Shown here piece by piece: positions 36,704 through 44,393 of a stretch of DNA of 64,000 nucleotides (the stretch's first letter is position 1; the number at the start of each line of letters is the position of its first letter). The notes beneath the pieces are model-generated. The model was given only the letters and a program-made list of their open reading frames with translations. It had not been told where the DNA came from and searched no databases. The translations under genes and the position numbers were made by a program. This DNA is from Desulfomarina profundi (GTDB lineage: Bacteria > Desulfobacterota > Desulfobulbia > Desulfobulbales > Desulfocapsaceae), in assembly GCF_019703855.1 (NCBI RefSeq), contig NZ_AP024086.1:3864501-3928500 (forward strand), read 5' to 3'.

Positions 36704-37891
36704 TCAAATATCGAATTTCTCAGAACGAAGTGTAAATGCGAGAATAATTCCCGCAAGAAAGCCCCAGGTCAAGCTTGAGGCAAGGGTGATGGCGAGGATG
36801 GTGAGAACCACGAACATGTCCTTTCTAGCGAACATGTCCAGAATGGTGAGACTGAGCTGAGAACCTGCAAAAAGCAAGAGAATTCCCAGGATGGAAAAGG
36901 GCAGGAAATGAATGAGAAGAATAACATGTGGACCGGTAAAAACAGCCAGGGCCAGGAAAACAGCACCAATAATAATATTTGAACCGGCAGTACGGGCTCC
37001 AAACCGATAATGGGCGGCCAGACCTCCCGCCCCGTGGCAGAGGGGGATTCCGCCCAGGAAAAAGCTGAGACCGTTTGCCGCTGCCATGGAAAGCGTTGTG
37101 GCCCTGTATGTAACCCGGTCTGAATCTTCTCCGAAATATTCTTTTGAGAGATCAGCGTTTGCAATGATGGCATTACCGATGGTCATGGGCAGCTGGGGGA
37201 TGACCAGGACAAAGAGGGCCACGGTGAGATCAGTAGTGGCGGGCAGTCCTGCGGGGAGTAACGGAGGTGGATAGAATCCGGGCGTAAAGCGGCTCATACC
37301 ATCATATGTTCCTAGAAAAAGACCGACAAGCAGGCCGAACAGGGTGACAACGATACCAGCAGGATATTTCCTGCTGTTTAAGAAATAAAAGGTTAATACA
37401 GTTCCGGCAATACCGATAATAATGGTTATGGGCAGGGGACCGGCACTCTGGATAGAAAGATATGGTTCCAGCAGTTGGCTGCCGGGGGCACCATCAATTA
37501 CGAATGAAACACCTTTGGTCATAAGCAGTATTCCCGTGGACAGCTGCACACCCCTCACCACCGATTTCGGGACAAGTTTGCCTATCATGGAAATAGTGTC
37601 GGTCGCGCCAATAATAAGGAGAAAGATGCAGACAAGTCCTGTGGAGGCACTGATCTGGGAGTATGTCATGCCGGTTGAAATGGCGTAGGCGGCGATGACT
37701 TTCATCGGCTGAATGGGGACTGGTAGTCCAAAGTAGCAGCCCGACAGGATATAAAAAAGGCCGATGGAATAAAAAATGCCTGTTGGTGAAACATGATTAA
37801 TCGTTACCATGCCAACGATCAGTGGCAGCAGAGTTCCCAGGTCTCCAAGAGATCCTGCTATTTCCATTCTGTTGAAGCGGTATTTTTTCAT
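36704..37891 (-). CDS. MOT1/SulP-like oxyanion (molybdate or sulfate) transporter
   Basis: 395 aa from the ATG at 37891 (MKKYRFNRMEIAGSLGDLG); a TTG at 37918 is an alternative. About ten hydrophobic segments. Two MFS_MOT1 signatures are seen: GSLGDLGTLLPLIVGM with PVPIQPMKVIAAYA, and later PQLPMTIGNAIIA with GGIPLCHGAGGLAAHYRFG. MOT1 proteins carry molybdate with high affinity; the sulfate transporter relation makes sulfate possible. A MITE lies 33 bp upstream of this start, between it and any promoter. The next gene downstream is the PhnD-domain kinase, which may report on the same ion. Confidence 0.82.
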   Translation of the reverse strand: MKKYRFNRMEIAGSLGDLGTLLPLIVGMVTINHVSPTGIFYSIGLFYILSGCYFGLPVPIQPMKVIAAYAISTGMTYSQISASTGLVCIFLLIIGATDTISMIGKLVPKSVVRGVQLSTGILLMTKGVSFVIDGAPGSQLLEPYLSIQSAGPLPITIIIGIAGTVLTFYFLNSRKYPAGIVVTLFGLLVGLFLGTYDGMSRFTPGFYPPPLLPAGLPATTDLTVALFVLVIPQLPMTIGNAIIANADLSKEYFGEDSDRVTYRATTLSMAAANGLSFFLGGIPLCHGAGGLAAHYRFGARTAGSNIIIGAVFLALAVFTGPHVILLIHFLPFSILGILLLFAGSQLSLTILDMFARKDMFVVLTILAITLASSLTWGFLAGIILAFTLRSEKFDI

Positions 37892-37924
37892 GATGTCTGC
37901 TGAATAAAGTGAAAACAACTCTAT

Positions 37925-38160
37925 CCCGCATTTCTCATGAACATTGTGGTAATTTTGAGAATAGCTGTAGATTACAAATAATTAGACAACTATCAGTAAT
38001 AGAACAAAATTTACACAATGTTCACCCAAGGTCAGTCCAGGAGACGCCATCTTCTGCAGTATTTCGGCAGTAAATATAGATCACTATGATTCACTGCCAG
38101 GTAAGCGAAGACTCCGGGAACTTTGAACCTGACGTCGCCTGGACTGATGAGAAATGCAGG
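37925..38160 (+). mobile_element. 236-bp MITE (copy B) with terminal repeats and 4-bp target duplication
   Basis: Terminal repeats CCCGCATTTCTCAT (37925-37938) and ATGAGAAATGCAGG (38147-38160) match inverted with one mismatch. The flanks CTAT at 37921-37924 and 38161-38164 are a direct 4-bp target duplication. Inside are nested inverted pairs: GAACATTGTG/CACAATGTTC, and AGTCCAGGAGACG against CGTCGCCTGGACT. It encodes no protein of note. The 4-bp duplication and CC-type ends are compatible with an IS1380-type source transposase, which is not in the window. It sits upstream of the MOT1-type gene and of the HAD gene. The rest of the gap 37892-38372 holds no gene I can see. Confidence 0.8.
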
Positions 38161-38372
38161 CTATGATGAATATACACCATTTTAAACGACAGAAGAAGAG
38201 AAAGCACATCATGAAATATCCTGTTGTAATGTCCCGGAGGAGTGTTACACTAATTTTAAACTCGAAAATAAAATAGTATTTGATTGCCCATGGAACTCAG
38301 CATGATAAAAATAGACCTGCATTGATCTCAACCTGAGTTTGAAGGGGAGTCGTGATTGTTCATGGAGGGAAA

Positions 38373-38765
38373 ATGTATATTGGTCTGGACTTTGACGGAA
38401 CGGTTGTTGATCATCGCTATCCCGATATCGGCGAACCAGTTCCCGGTGCCGTAAAATGGTTGAAGCGACTGCAGCAGTGTGGGGCGAAAATTATTCTGTT
38501 TACAATGCGGTCAAACAGTGAAGAGGGAAGTTATCTGAGAGATGCAGTCAGGTATCTTGAAGAAAACGGCATACAGCTTTATGGCGTCAATATGAATCCG
38601 GACCAGGCAGAATGGACAACAAGTCCAAAGGTATATGCCCATGTATATATAGATGATTCGGCTTTTGGTTGCCCTCTTGTGCAACCTAGGGGGTTTGCTG
38701 CTCCCTGTGTGGACTGGAAGGTTGTCGGTCCTCAGGTGGAGCATATGTGTTTGAATATGGGCTGA
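38373..38765 (+). CDS. HAD-superfamily hydrolase, small form
   Basis: 130 aa from the ATG at 38373 behind GGAGGG; a GTG at 38352 is the alternative. The catalytic motif YIGLDFDGTVVDH is at the N-terminus, and the second motif region is KIILFTMRSNSEEG. The last motif appears as VYIDDSAFG. It is a compact HAD phosphatase without a cap domain. Substrate is unknown and it stands alone between the MITE and the acyltransferase gene. Confidence 0.8.
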   Translation: MYIGLDFDGTVVDHRYPDIGEPVPGAVKWLKRLQQCGAKIILFTMRSNSEEGSYLRDAVRYLEENGIQLYGVNMNPDQAEWTTSPKVYAHVYIDDSAFGCPLVQPRGFAAPCVDWKVVGPQVEHMCLNMG

Positions 38766-38834
38766 ACCGGAGGATGTGTTTTACTGGTTGTTAGATTCAA
38801 TTTTGATCTTTTTGTGGGTGTGCATTGCGGGGGG

Positions 38835-40510
38835 ATGAAGGGAAGCGTGAATGGTACAAAAACAACTCAAAAAAAAATCTTTGCACTATGTGGCGCACTG
38901 GTCGTCACCTGTCTTGTCTACTGGAGTATTCAGTTTGTAGTTTTGTCTGCTTTTGCCAGAGTTGTGGTTGATATTGAAAGCGAATATAACAGCAAGGTTC
39001 AGCTCTATTATTCTTTTGCCACGGGAAGCCGGGTAGCTTTTCGGGAAAAAGATTCAACTGTTATGCAGGATCTGCCGGCAAAAAAACGGTGTCAGTTACA
39101 ATTTCAAACCAATAACAGATCTTTCAGAACATTGAGGATTGATCCGGGCAAGGGGCACGGGACGTATCGAATATACAACGTGCGGCTGTTAAGCTTTTTC
39201 GGCCCGGAAATTGAAATAGATTTTGGTCAGCAACAGCCTGAACTCACGGCATCTCCTCAGACCGAATTGAAATTCGACCAGGGTGGATTTCTGAGGGTCA
39301 AAAGCGATACCGATGATCCTTACATCATCCTCCATCGTGAGTTACAGGTAAACAATCCGGTAGTTCAGTATATTGTGCCGGTACTGGCAGGGATCTTCTC
39401 TTTTTTTCTGTTTTGTTCGCTCCGTTTTTCTGCTTCAGCATTTTATAATGATCTTCTCCATAAAACTCCGTCAACCGGAAAAAACCTGGCTCCCCTTGAC
39501 GGGTTAAGGGGGTAGCTGCACTTCTGGTTCTGCTGGACCATACAGGACTTCCGGGGTTCAGGGGAACAGGTATGGTCGGAGTGGCTCTTTTTTTCTGCCT
39601 GAGCGGTTATCTGCTCTGCCTGCCTTTTGCTGGTGAAGGCTCCCGTATTGTTTCCGCCGAATATATGAAAAATTATTTCGCAAGACGTTTCTGCAGAATT
39701 CTTCCCATGTATTATTTCGTCCTTACGGCTGGATATTTTTATTCACAGCGTTATGAGGATTATTTCAGATCACTGCTTTTTCTCCAGGGAAATTCCATAC
39801 TCTGGACCGTTCTGCAGGAAATTCATTTTTATACCTTGCTACCGCTTATTTTTATGATCCATCATTTTATTTTTCGCGGTCGGTTGACAGGGATTCTGAT
39901 CTTCCTGGGAGGGGTTGGGTTTGCTTATAATCACAATTGGTTGCCGATTCACACCATGTACGGAATGGAGCATACCATGCCTCTTTACCTGGGAGTGTTT
40001 CTGGTGGGAATCATGATGGGATATTTCTATCAGAAATGGGACCGGATAAAATATAAGGATATTCTTTCCCTGCTCGGTCATCCCGGCGTTATTCTCATAA
40101 TGTTTGTCCTGGCTGTTTCTCTCCCCGAACTTCGAAATTTTATTGTCGGCCATAGAGTTGTCGAGTCGTGGGTTCTTGAAGGAATCTATCCTTACTTGAC
40201 AGGTTGTTTGATTCTGGGCCTTTCGATAACTGAACGGAACAGGGTTCAGAAATTTTTTTCACATTCATGGCTCAGAGCCGTTGGTTTGATAAGCTATAGC
40301 GTCTATCTGCTCCATCCTGTTTTTCTGGATCTGGTGAAATATATTTTTTTGGTCTATTTAAATATTCAACCAAATGGTGTCGTTAAGTTCCTGTTTACTC
40401 TTGTCCTGGTTATTCCCGCAAGTGTTATGACATATACCTATATTGAAAGACCGTTCATCAGGAGAGCCCCGGTAAAACTTCAATCGACTGAATCTCAGCC
40501 GATTGTATGA
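38835..40510 (+). CDS. acyltransferase 3 family protein with added N-terminal periplasmic domain, frame interrupted
   Basis: One gene of 558 aa after adding a base in the G5 run at 39508-39512; the two frames are 38835-39515 and 39514-40510. N-terminus: one membrane helix (FALCGALVVTCLVYWSIQF), then about 150 residues likely outside the membrane, then a second helix (YIVPVLAGIFSFFLFCSL). The acyltransferase core starts with LDGLRG, with the rejoined AALLVLLDHTGLPGFRG, then GVALFFCLSGYLL and a run of helices to IERPFIRRAPVK. Such enzymes O-acylate surface sugars or lipids. The N-terminal domain is of a type I do not recognise. The start at 38835 is chosen for the helix position. Confidence 0.78.
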
Positions 40511-40518
40511 TTTCTGTT

Positions 40519-40533
40519 TGCGAATCATTTGCA
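40519..40533 (+). promoter_or_regulatory. candidate Zur/Fur-family operator upstream of znuA
   Basis: TGCGAAT-C-ATTTGCA is a 7-1-7 inverted repeat with one mismatch, extending to 8-1-8 with the outer T/A. This is the layout of Fur-family boxes. It lies 98 bp before znuA, and a Fur-family gene ends the operon. Confidence 0.55.
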
Positions 40534-40630
40534 ACATGGGTAAGGTGGTGAACACGAATGTTGTTTTAGATTTCTTACAGGATCGGGTGATGTCGGGTTT
40601 GGAATCTTGAGTTGATTATGAAGAGCGTAA

Positions 40631-41563
40631 ATGAATTCAATGAGATATTGGAAAATTCTATGTTGTTTTCTCTGGGTGATGCTGTTGTTTGGCAGTCAGC
40701 CGGGTGAAGCTGCCGAAAAACTTCACGTTGTTACTTCTATTTTTCCCCTGTATGATTTTACCAGGCAGGTTGGTGGAGAAAGGGTTGAGGTCAAGCTGCT
40801 TCTGCCACCGGGAATAGAGGCTCACGGGTTTTCTCCGACCCCGCGGGATCTGGTGACAGTAAGCCAGGCGGATCTGTTTTTTTATACCAGCCGTTTTCTG
40901 GAGCCTTGGGCGGAAGCTGTTGTTTCGGCCATGGGCAGGGAACAGGGCAGGGTTGTTGAGGTTGGCAGGGAAATTATTGCACAGCAGGTGAAAAATCATA
41001 AGGCCGACAGAGATCATTCAGGGCATGGCGGTATTGATCCTCATATCTGGCTTGACCCTCTGAATGCGGTTGAAATGGTGAATGTGATCAGCAACATACT
41101 GATCAAGATGGATCCGGACAATGGCGGGTTTTATCGGCAAAACAGAAAAGCTTATGTGGAGAAACTGTATGAGTTTGATCGTGAGACCGGGAAAAGTCTC
41201 CGGAACTGCCGTCTGAAAACCATTGTCAGTGGTGGTCATTTTGCCTTCGGTCCGTTTGCTGAAAGATACGGTCTCAAGGCTGTTTCACCGTTCAAGGGCT
41301 ACTCGCCAAATGGACAACCCAGTCCCCGTGCCATTGCCGCGCTTGTCGATAATATACAGAATACGGGGAGTAGGGTGATTTTCCATGAGGAACTTGTGCA
41401 GCCGAAAATTGCCCGGGTCATAGCGGAGGAAACCGGAGCAAAACTGCTTCTTCTCCATGGGATTCATAATGTTTCGCGGGACGAGCTGGAACGCGGTGAG
41501 ACCTGGTTGTCTCTGATGAAAAAAAATGTGGAAAATTTGAAGCAGGGCCTGCAATGTCAATAA
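40631..41563 (+). CDS. znuA: zinc/manganese ABC transporter substrate-binding protein
   Basis: 310 aa with a signal peptide (WKILCCFLWVMLLFGSQPGEA). Cluster A-I binding protein: TSIFPLYDFTRQVGGERVEV at the start of the mature part, metal ligands in GIEAHGFSPTPRD, a His-rich loop HSGHGGIDPHIWLDP and a later SGGHFAFGPFAERYGL. It is expected to bind zinc in the periplasm. It lacks the long His loop of E. coli ZnuA. It overlaps the ABC ATPase gene by 10 bp. First gene of znuA-znuC-znuB-zur with the candidate box upstream. Confidence 0.9.
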   Translation: MNSMRYWKILCCFLWVMLLFGSQPGEAAEKLHVVTSIFPLYDFTRQVGGERVEVKLLLPPGIEAHGFSPTPRDLVTVSQADLFFYTSRFLEPWAEAVVSAMGREQGRVVEVGREIIAQQVKNHKADRDHSGHGGIDPHIWLDPLNAVEMVNVISNILIKMDPDNGGFYRQNRKAYVEKLYEFDRETGKSLRNCRLKTIVSGGHFAFGPFAERYGLKAVSPFKGYSPNGQPSPRAIAALVDNIQNTGSRVIFHEELVQPKIARVIAEETGAKLLLLHGIHNVSRDELERGETWLSLMKKNVENLKQGLQCQ

Positions 41564-42300
41564 TCTCGGTGGAAAATCTCTCCGTCAAATTGCATGGTGT
41601 TGTCGTACTGTCGGATGTTTCCTTTAAGGTGGCAGAGGGTGAGTATATCGGCATCGTCGGTCCTAACGGGTCGGGAAAATCGACTCTTGTCCGTGCCATT
41701 CTGGGGCTTGCGGACATTCACGTGGGCAAAGTTCAAATCATGGGGCAACCTCTTCGCCATTTTGCACAATGGTATCGGATCGGCTACCTGCCCCAGTCAA
41801 CCGTTGTTGCCAACAAATCTTTTCCGGCATCCGTGGCCGAAGTTGTGGCAACCGGTCTGCTGGGCAGTAAAAAATTTCCACGGAAGGTGAGAAGAAAAGA
41901 CAGGGAAAAGGTTATGGAAACACTTTCCATGCTGGGTATTGCCGATCTTCACCTGGAGCAGATAGGAAAACTTTCCGGCGGGCAGAGCCAACGGGTCTTT
42001 CTGGCAAGAGCCATGGTTTCCGATCCGGACATCCTGGTACTTGATGAACCGACCGCTGCCCTCGACCCGGTAACCCGCGAATCCTTTTATGAAATAATCG
42101 CTTCCCTCAACCGGGATCATGGTAAAACAGTTCTTCTGGTAACCCATGACAGTTCCATCATCGGTCGTTATGCCGATAAAATGCTTTACCTGGATAGGCG
42201 TCTTGTTTTTTTCGGAAACTTCAAGGAATTCTGCATGTCCAGTGACATGTCAAACTATTTTGGGGAATTTACCCAGCATCTCATCTGTCATCAACATTGA
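41554..42300 (+). CDS. znuC: zinc ABC transporter ATP-binding protein
   Basis: 248 aa ABC ATPase. Walker A GPNGSGKSTLVRAI, signature LSGGQSQRVFLARAM, Walker B ILVLDEPTAALDP and the switch His in LLVTHDSS. It overlaps the binding protein gene and the permease gene, so it belongs to the same metal importer. The family (MntB/ZnuC) does not tell Zn from Mn by itself; the adjacent Fur-family gene favours zinc. Confidence 0.9.
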   Translation: MSIISVENLSVKLHGVVVLSDVSFKVAEGEYIGIVGPNGSGKSTLVRAILGLADIHVGKVQIMGQPLRHFAQWYRIGYLPQSTVVANKSFPASVAEVVATGLLGSKKFPRKVRRKDREKVMETLSMLGIADLHLEQIGKLSGGQSQRVFLARAMVSDPDILVLDEPTAALDPVTRESFYEIIASLNRDHGKTVLLVTHDSSIIGRYADKMLYLDRRLVFFGNFKEFCMSSDMSNYFGEFTQHLICHQH

Positions 42301-42302
42301 AA

Positions 42303-43130
42303 ATGGATACGGTTTTTACCCAGATTATCCAGGCTCTCCATTACGGGTTCATACAGCGTGCCCTCTTTGCCGGCTGTTTCATCGGTGTCTGCTGTGCCGT
42401 GCTTGGACTGTTTCTTGTTCTGCGGAGATTGTCTCTGATTGGTGAAGGGCTTGCCCATTTTTCCCTGGCGCCCATCGGTCTGGCCCTTATGCTCGGGATT
42501 TATCCACTTTATGTGGCACTTCCCCTGGGGTTGCTGGCATCCTTCTGGATACTGCACCTTGCGGGCAGGGCAAATATGTACGGAGATGCTGCCATCGGTC
42601 TTGTTTCTGCCATCGGTGTCGCAACCGGTGTTATCCTGGCAAGTCTGGGATCTGGGTTTAATGTGGATCTTTTTGGTTACCTGTTCGGGGATATCCTGGC
42701 CGTGAGTCGGGTGGAGTCCGTTCTGACCATGGCACTTTCCTTTGTTGTACTCCTCCTTGTTTTCCTGAATTATCAGGATCTTTTTGCCATAGCGTTTGAT
42801 GAAGAGTTTGCCAAGGTTATCGGATTGAATACCGAACGGATGAACCGGATACTGGTTGTTCTGACAACCTTTACTGTCATTCTGGGTATCAAAGTCGTAG
42901 GTATCATGCTTGTCTCAAGCTTTATTATTTTTCCCGCAGTAACAGCTCTACAGTTATCCAGAGGGTTCAGGACAGCTATTTTTTTTGCTGTGTTTTCAGC
43001 ATCTTTTTCTGTTTTCGTGGGAATTGTAGCGGCATATCTTTTTAATTTACCGGCGGGGGCAACAATAGTCCTTGTGAATTTTGTTTTTTTTCTGTTGGCG
43101 TATGGGTTGAGCCGTTTCAGGATAATGTGA
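42303..43130 (+). CDS. znuB: zinc ABC transporter permease
   Basis: 275 aa from ATG 42303; a TTG at 42297 within the znuC end is the alternative. About eight membrane segments. Family marks include AVLGLFLVLRRLSLIGEGLAH, DLFGYLFGDILA and VVGIMLVSSFIIFPAVTALQ. It forms the channel of the metal importer. The last codons are 4 bp from the Fur-family gene. Confidence 0.9.
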   Translation: MDTVFTQIIQALHYGFIQRALFAGCFIGVCCAVLGLFLVLRRLSLIGEGLAHFSLAPIGLALMLGIYPLYVALPLGLLASFWILHLAGRANMYGDAAIGLVSAIGVATGVILASLGSGFNVDLFGYLFGDILAVSRVESVLTMALSFVVLLLVFLNYQDLFAIAFDEEFAKVIGLNTERMNRILVVLTTFTVILGIKVVGIMLVSSFIIFPAVTALQLSRGFRTAIFFAVFSASFSVFVGIVAAYLFNLPAGATIVLVNFVFFLLAYGLSRFRIM

Positions 43131-43134
43131 TTAT

Positions 43135-43524
43135 ATGTCAGGATTTACGCCAAAAAGACAGCTGGTGCTGGAAATTATCGAGTCTTCGGATCGTCCTCTC
43201 TCCTCTCAGGAGATCTTTGCCATGAGAAAAGGGGAGATTAATCTGGCGACTGTTTACAGGAGTGTCAACTACCTGGAAAAACAGAACCTGATAGAGGGTT
43301 TTTCTCTTTTCTCCGAGTCAAAGGGGACAGTGCGGTTCTATTTTCGGAAAAGAAGGCCACATCTCCATTTCTTTTTCTGCGGGCGATGTCAATCGTTTAC
43401 GCCATTTCATGACTGTATCTTCAGCAGGCAGTCTCGCACTGAAATCGAGGAGAAATACCAGCATAAGATCCAGTCGCACGTTCTTTACTTTACCGGTTTA
43501 TGTCGTGACTGCCAGTCAGACTGA
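43135..43524 (+). CDS. zur: Fur-family regulator, probably Zur
   Basis: 129 aa. The winged-helix part is FTPKRQLVLEIIESSDRPLS with EINLATVYRSVNYLEK, the recognition helix of Fur proteins. The C-terminus has the metal sites: HLHFFFCGRCQ with a Cys pair and LCRDCQ at the end, which bind structural zinc. Its place as last gene of the znuACB operon suggests zinc control of that operon. Iron- or manganese-sensing relatives cannot be excluded from sequence alone. Confidence 0.82.
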   Translation: MSGFTPKRQLVLEIIESSDRPLSSQEIFAMRKGEINLATVYRSVNYLEKQNLIEGFSLFSESKGTVRFYFRKRRPHLHFFFCGRCQSFTPFHDCIFSRQSRTEIEEKYQHKIQSHVLYFTGLCRDCQSD

Positions 43525-43526
43525 GA

Positions 43527-43961
43527 CTATTTTTTCTTTTTCCCCTTTTTTTCTTTTTTCTTCTTTTTGTTTTTCTTTTTTCCCTTCTTTTTTTTCTTTT
43601 TTTCCTCTTTCTCTTTTTTCTTTTTCTTGTTTTTCTTCCCGTCCTTTTTTTTCTTTTTTTTCTTTTTTACAGTTGTGTTTTCAGGTTGAGAGGTTTGAGA
43701 GGAAGGCTCTTCTGTAGATGTGGCGGGAAGCGTGTGACCGGGGAAAAGGTCCATGCGTTTTTCCTTGAAGAGGACAAGGAGATAACGGAGCTGGCCGATG
43801 GTCAGTTTACTTAATTCAGCACTTTTTACCTGAGTGTGGCCGTCATCCAGGAGGAGAAGGGCTTTGGCCCTCCGGCTGAACAGACCGATGTTGAGTTTTG
43901 TGATGTATTCGCAGGATTCTCTTTCCTTCTGATTCAACAGGTTTCCCGTGGTGGTTGCCAT
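43527..43961 (-). CDS. HTH-like protein with extreme polylysine tail
   Basis: 144 aa from the ATG at 43961, behind a perfect AAGGAGG site. Residues 1-70 contain an HTH-like segment: SRRAKALLLLDDGHTQVKSA and SKLTIGQLRYLLVLFKEKRMDL, as in IS630-type HTH units. After a Ser/Thr-rich linker, the last 56 residues are almost only Lys, Glu, Gly, Asn and Asp, read from A-rich DNA. Such tails bind DNA, RNA or polyphosphate. It ends 2 bp from the convergent zur stop. Function unknown; the repeat-rich tail may vary in length between strains. Confidence 0.65.
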   Translation of the reverse strand: MATTTGNLLNQKERESCEYITKLNIGLFSRRAKALLLLDDGHTQVKSAELSKLTIGQLRYLLVLFKEKRMDLFPGHTLPATSTEEPSSQTSQPENTTVKKKKKKKKDGKKNKKKKKEKEEKKKKKKGKKKNKKKKKEKKGKKKK

Positions 43962-44160
43962 ATGTCCTCCTTGAAATGATGTCGGCAAAATGCAGAGAAG
44001 CAGCCCGGGTGGCATGGAGACTGCAGAAAAAGGTCGAATTATTACCTCTGAAAACAGTTTATGGCTGAAACAATAGCATTTCCTGAAAAAAAAATAAATG
44101 GTCTCCCTGGAAGCAGATGAGGAAAATCATGAAGAAATTTTTTACGAATAATGCTAGTGT

Positions 44161-44301
44161 AGTATCTGTCCATAAACAGCCTTTTTCCCCTGATTCTTCG
44201 TTGTTGTGGAAATTTTATCCTTGGAATATCAGATAGATGTCTGTGGTAAAATTTTCTTGCGCCCGATTCAGAATAAAAAAGCTCATTTCTGGACAGATAC
44301 T
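44161..44301 (+). mobile_element. 141-bp inverted-repeat element (MITE-like)
   Basis: AGTATCTGTCCATAAA at 44161-44176 and TTTCTGGACAGATACT at 44286-44301 are inverted 16-bp repeats with one mismatch. No protein is encoded and no clear target duplication is seen. Its right end, with the A-run before it, is repeated at 5895-5920. The element lies in the 378-bp gap between the Lys-tailed gene and purL, which holds nothing else I can assign. Confidence 0.6.
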
Positions 44302-44393
44302 CGAGTATTCCGAACGTTTCAGGAATTTCACTGTTCTTTATTTCATTAAAAATTCTGTAAATATCCAATTCTTATCACTGAAGGAAGTTTGCC

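Noticed and set aside
43527-43700. Simple-sequence tract as a CRISPR or tandem repeat array
   Set aside because: The tract is irregular A/G-rich coding sequence for lysine residues with no fixed repeat unit or spacers.
44016-44393. Purine riboswitch before purL
   Set aside because: The gap is explained mostly by the inverted-repeat element; no purine-aptamer three-way junction with the conserved loop sequences was recognised.
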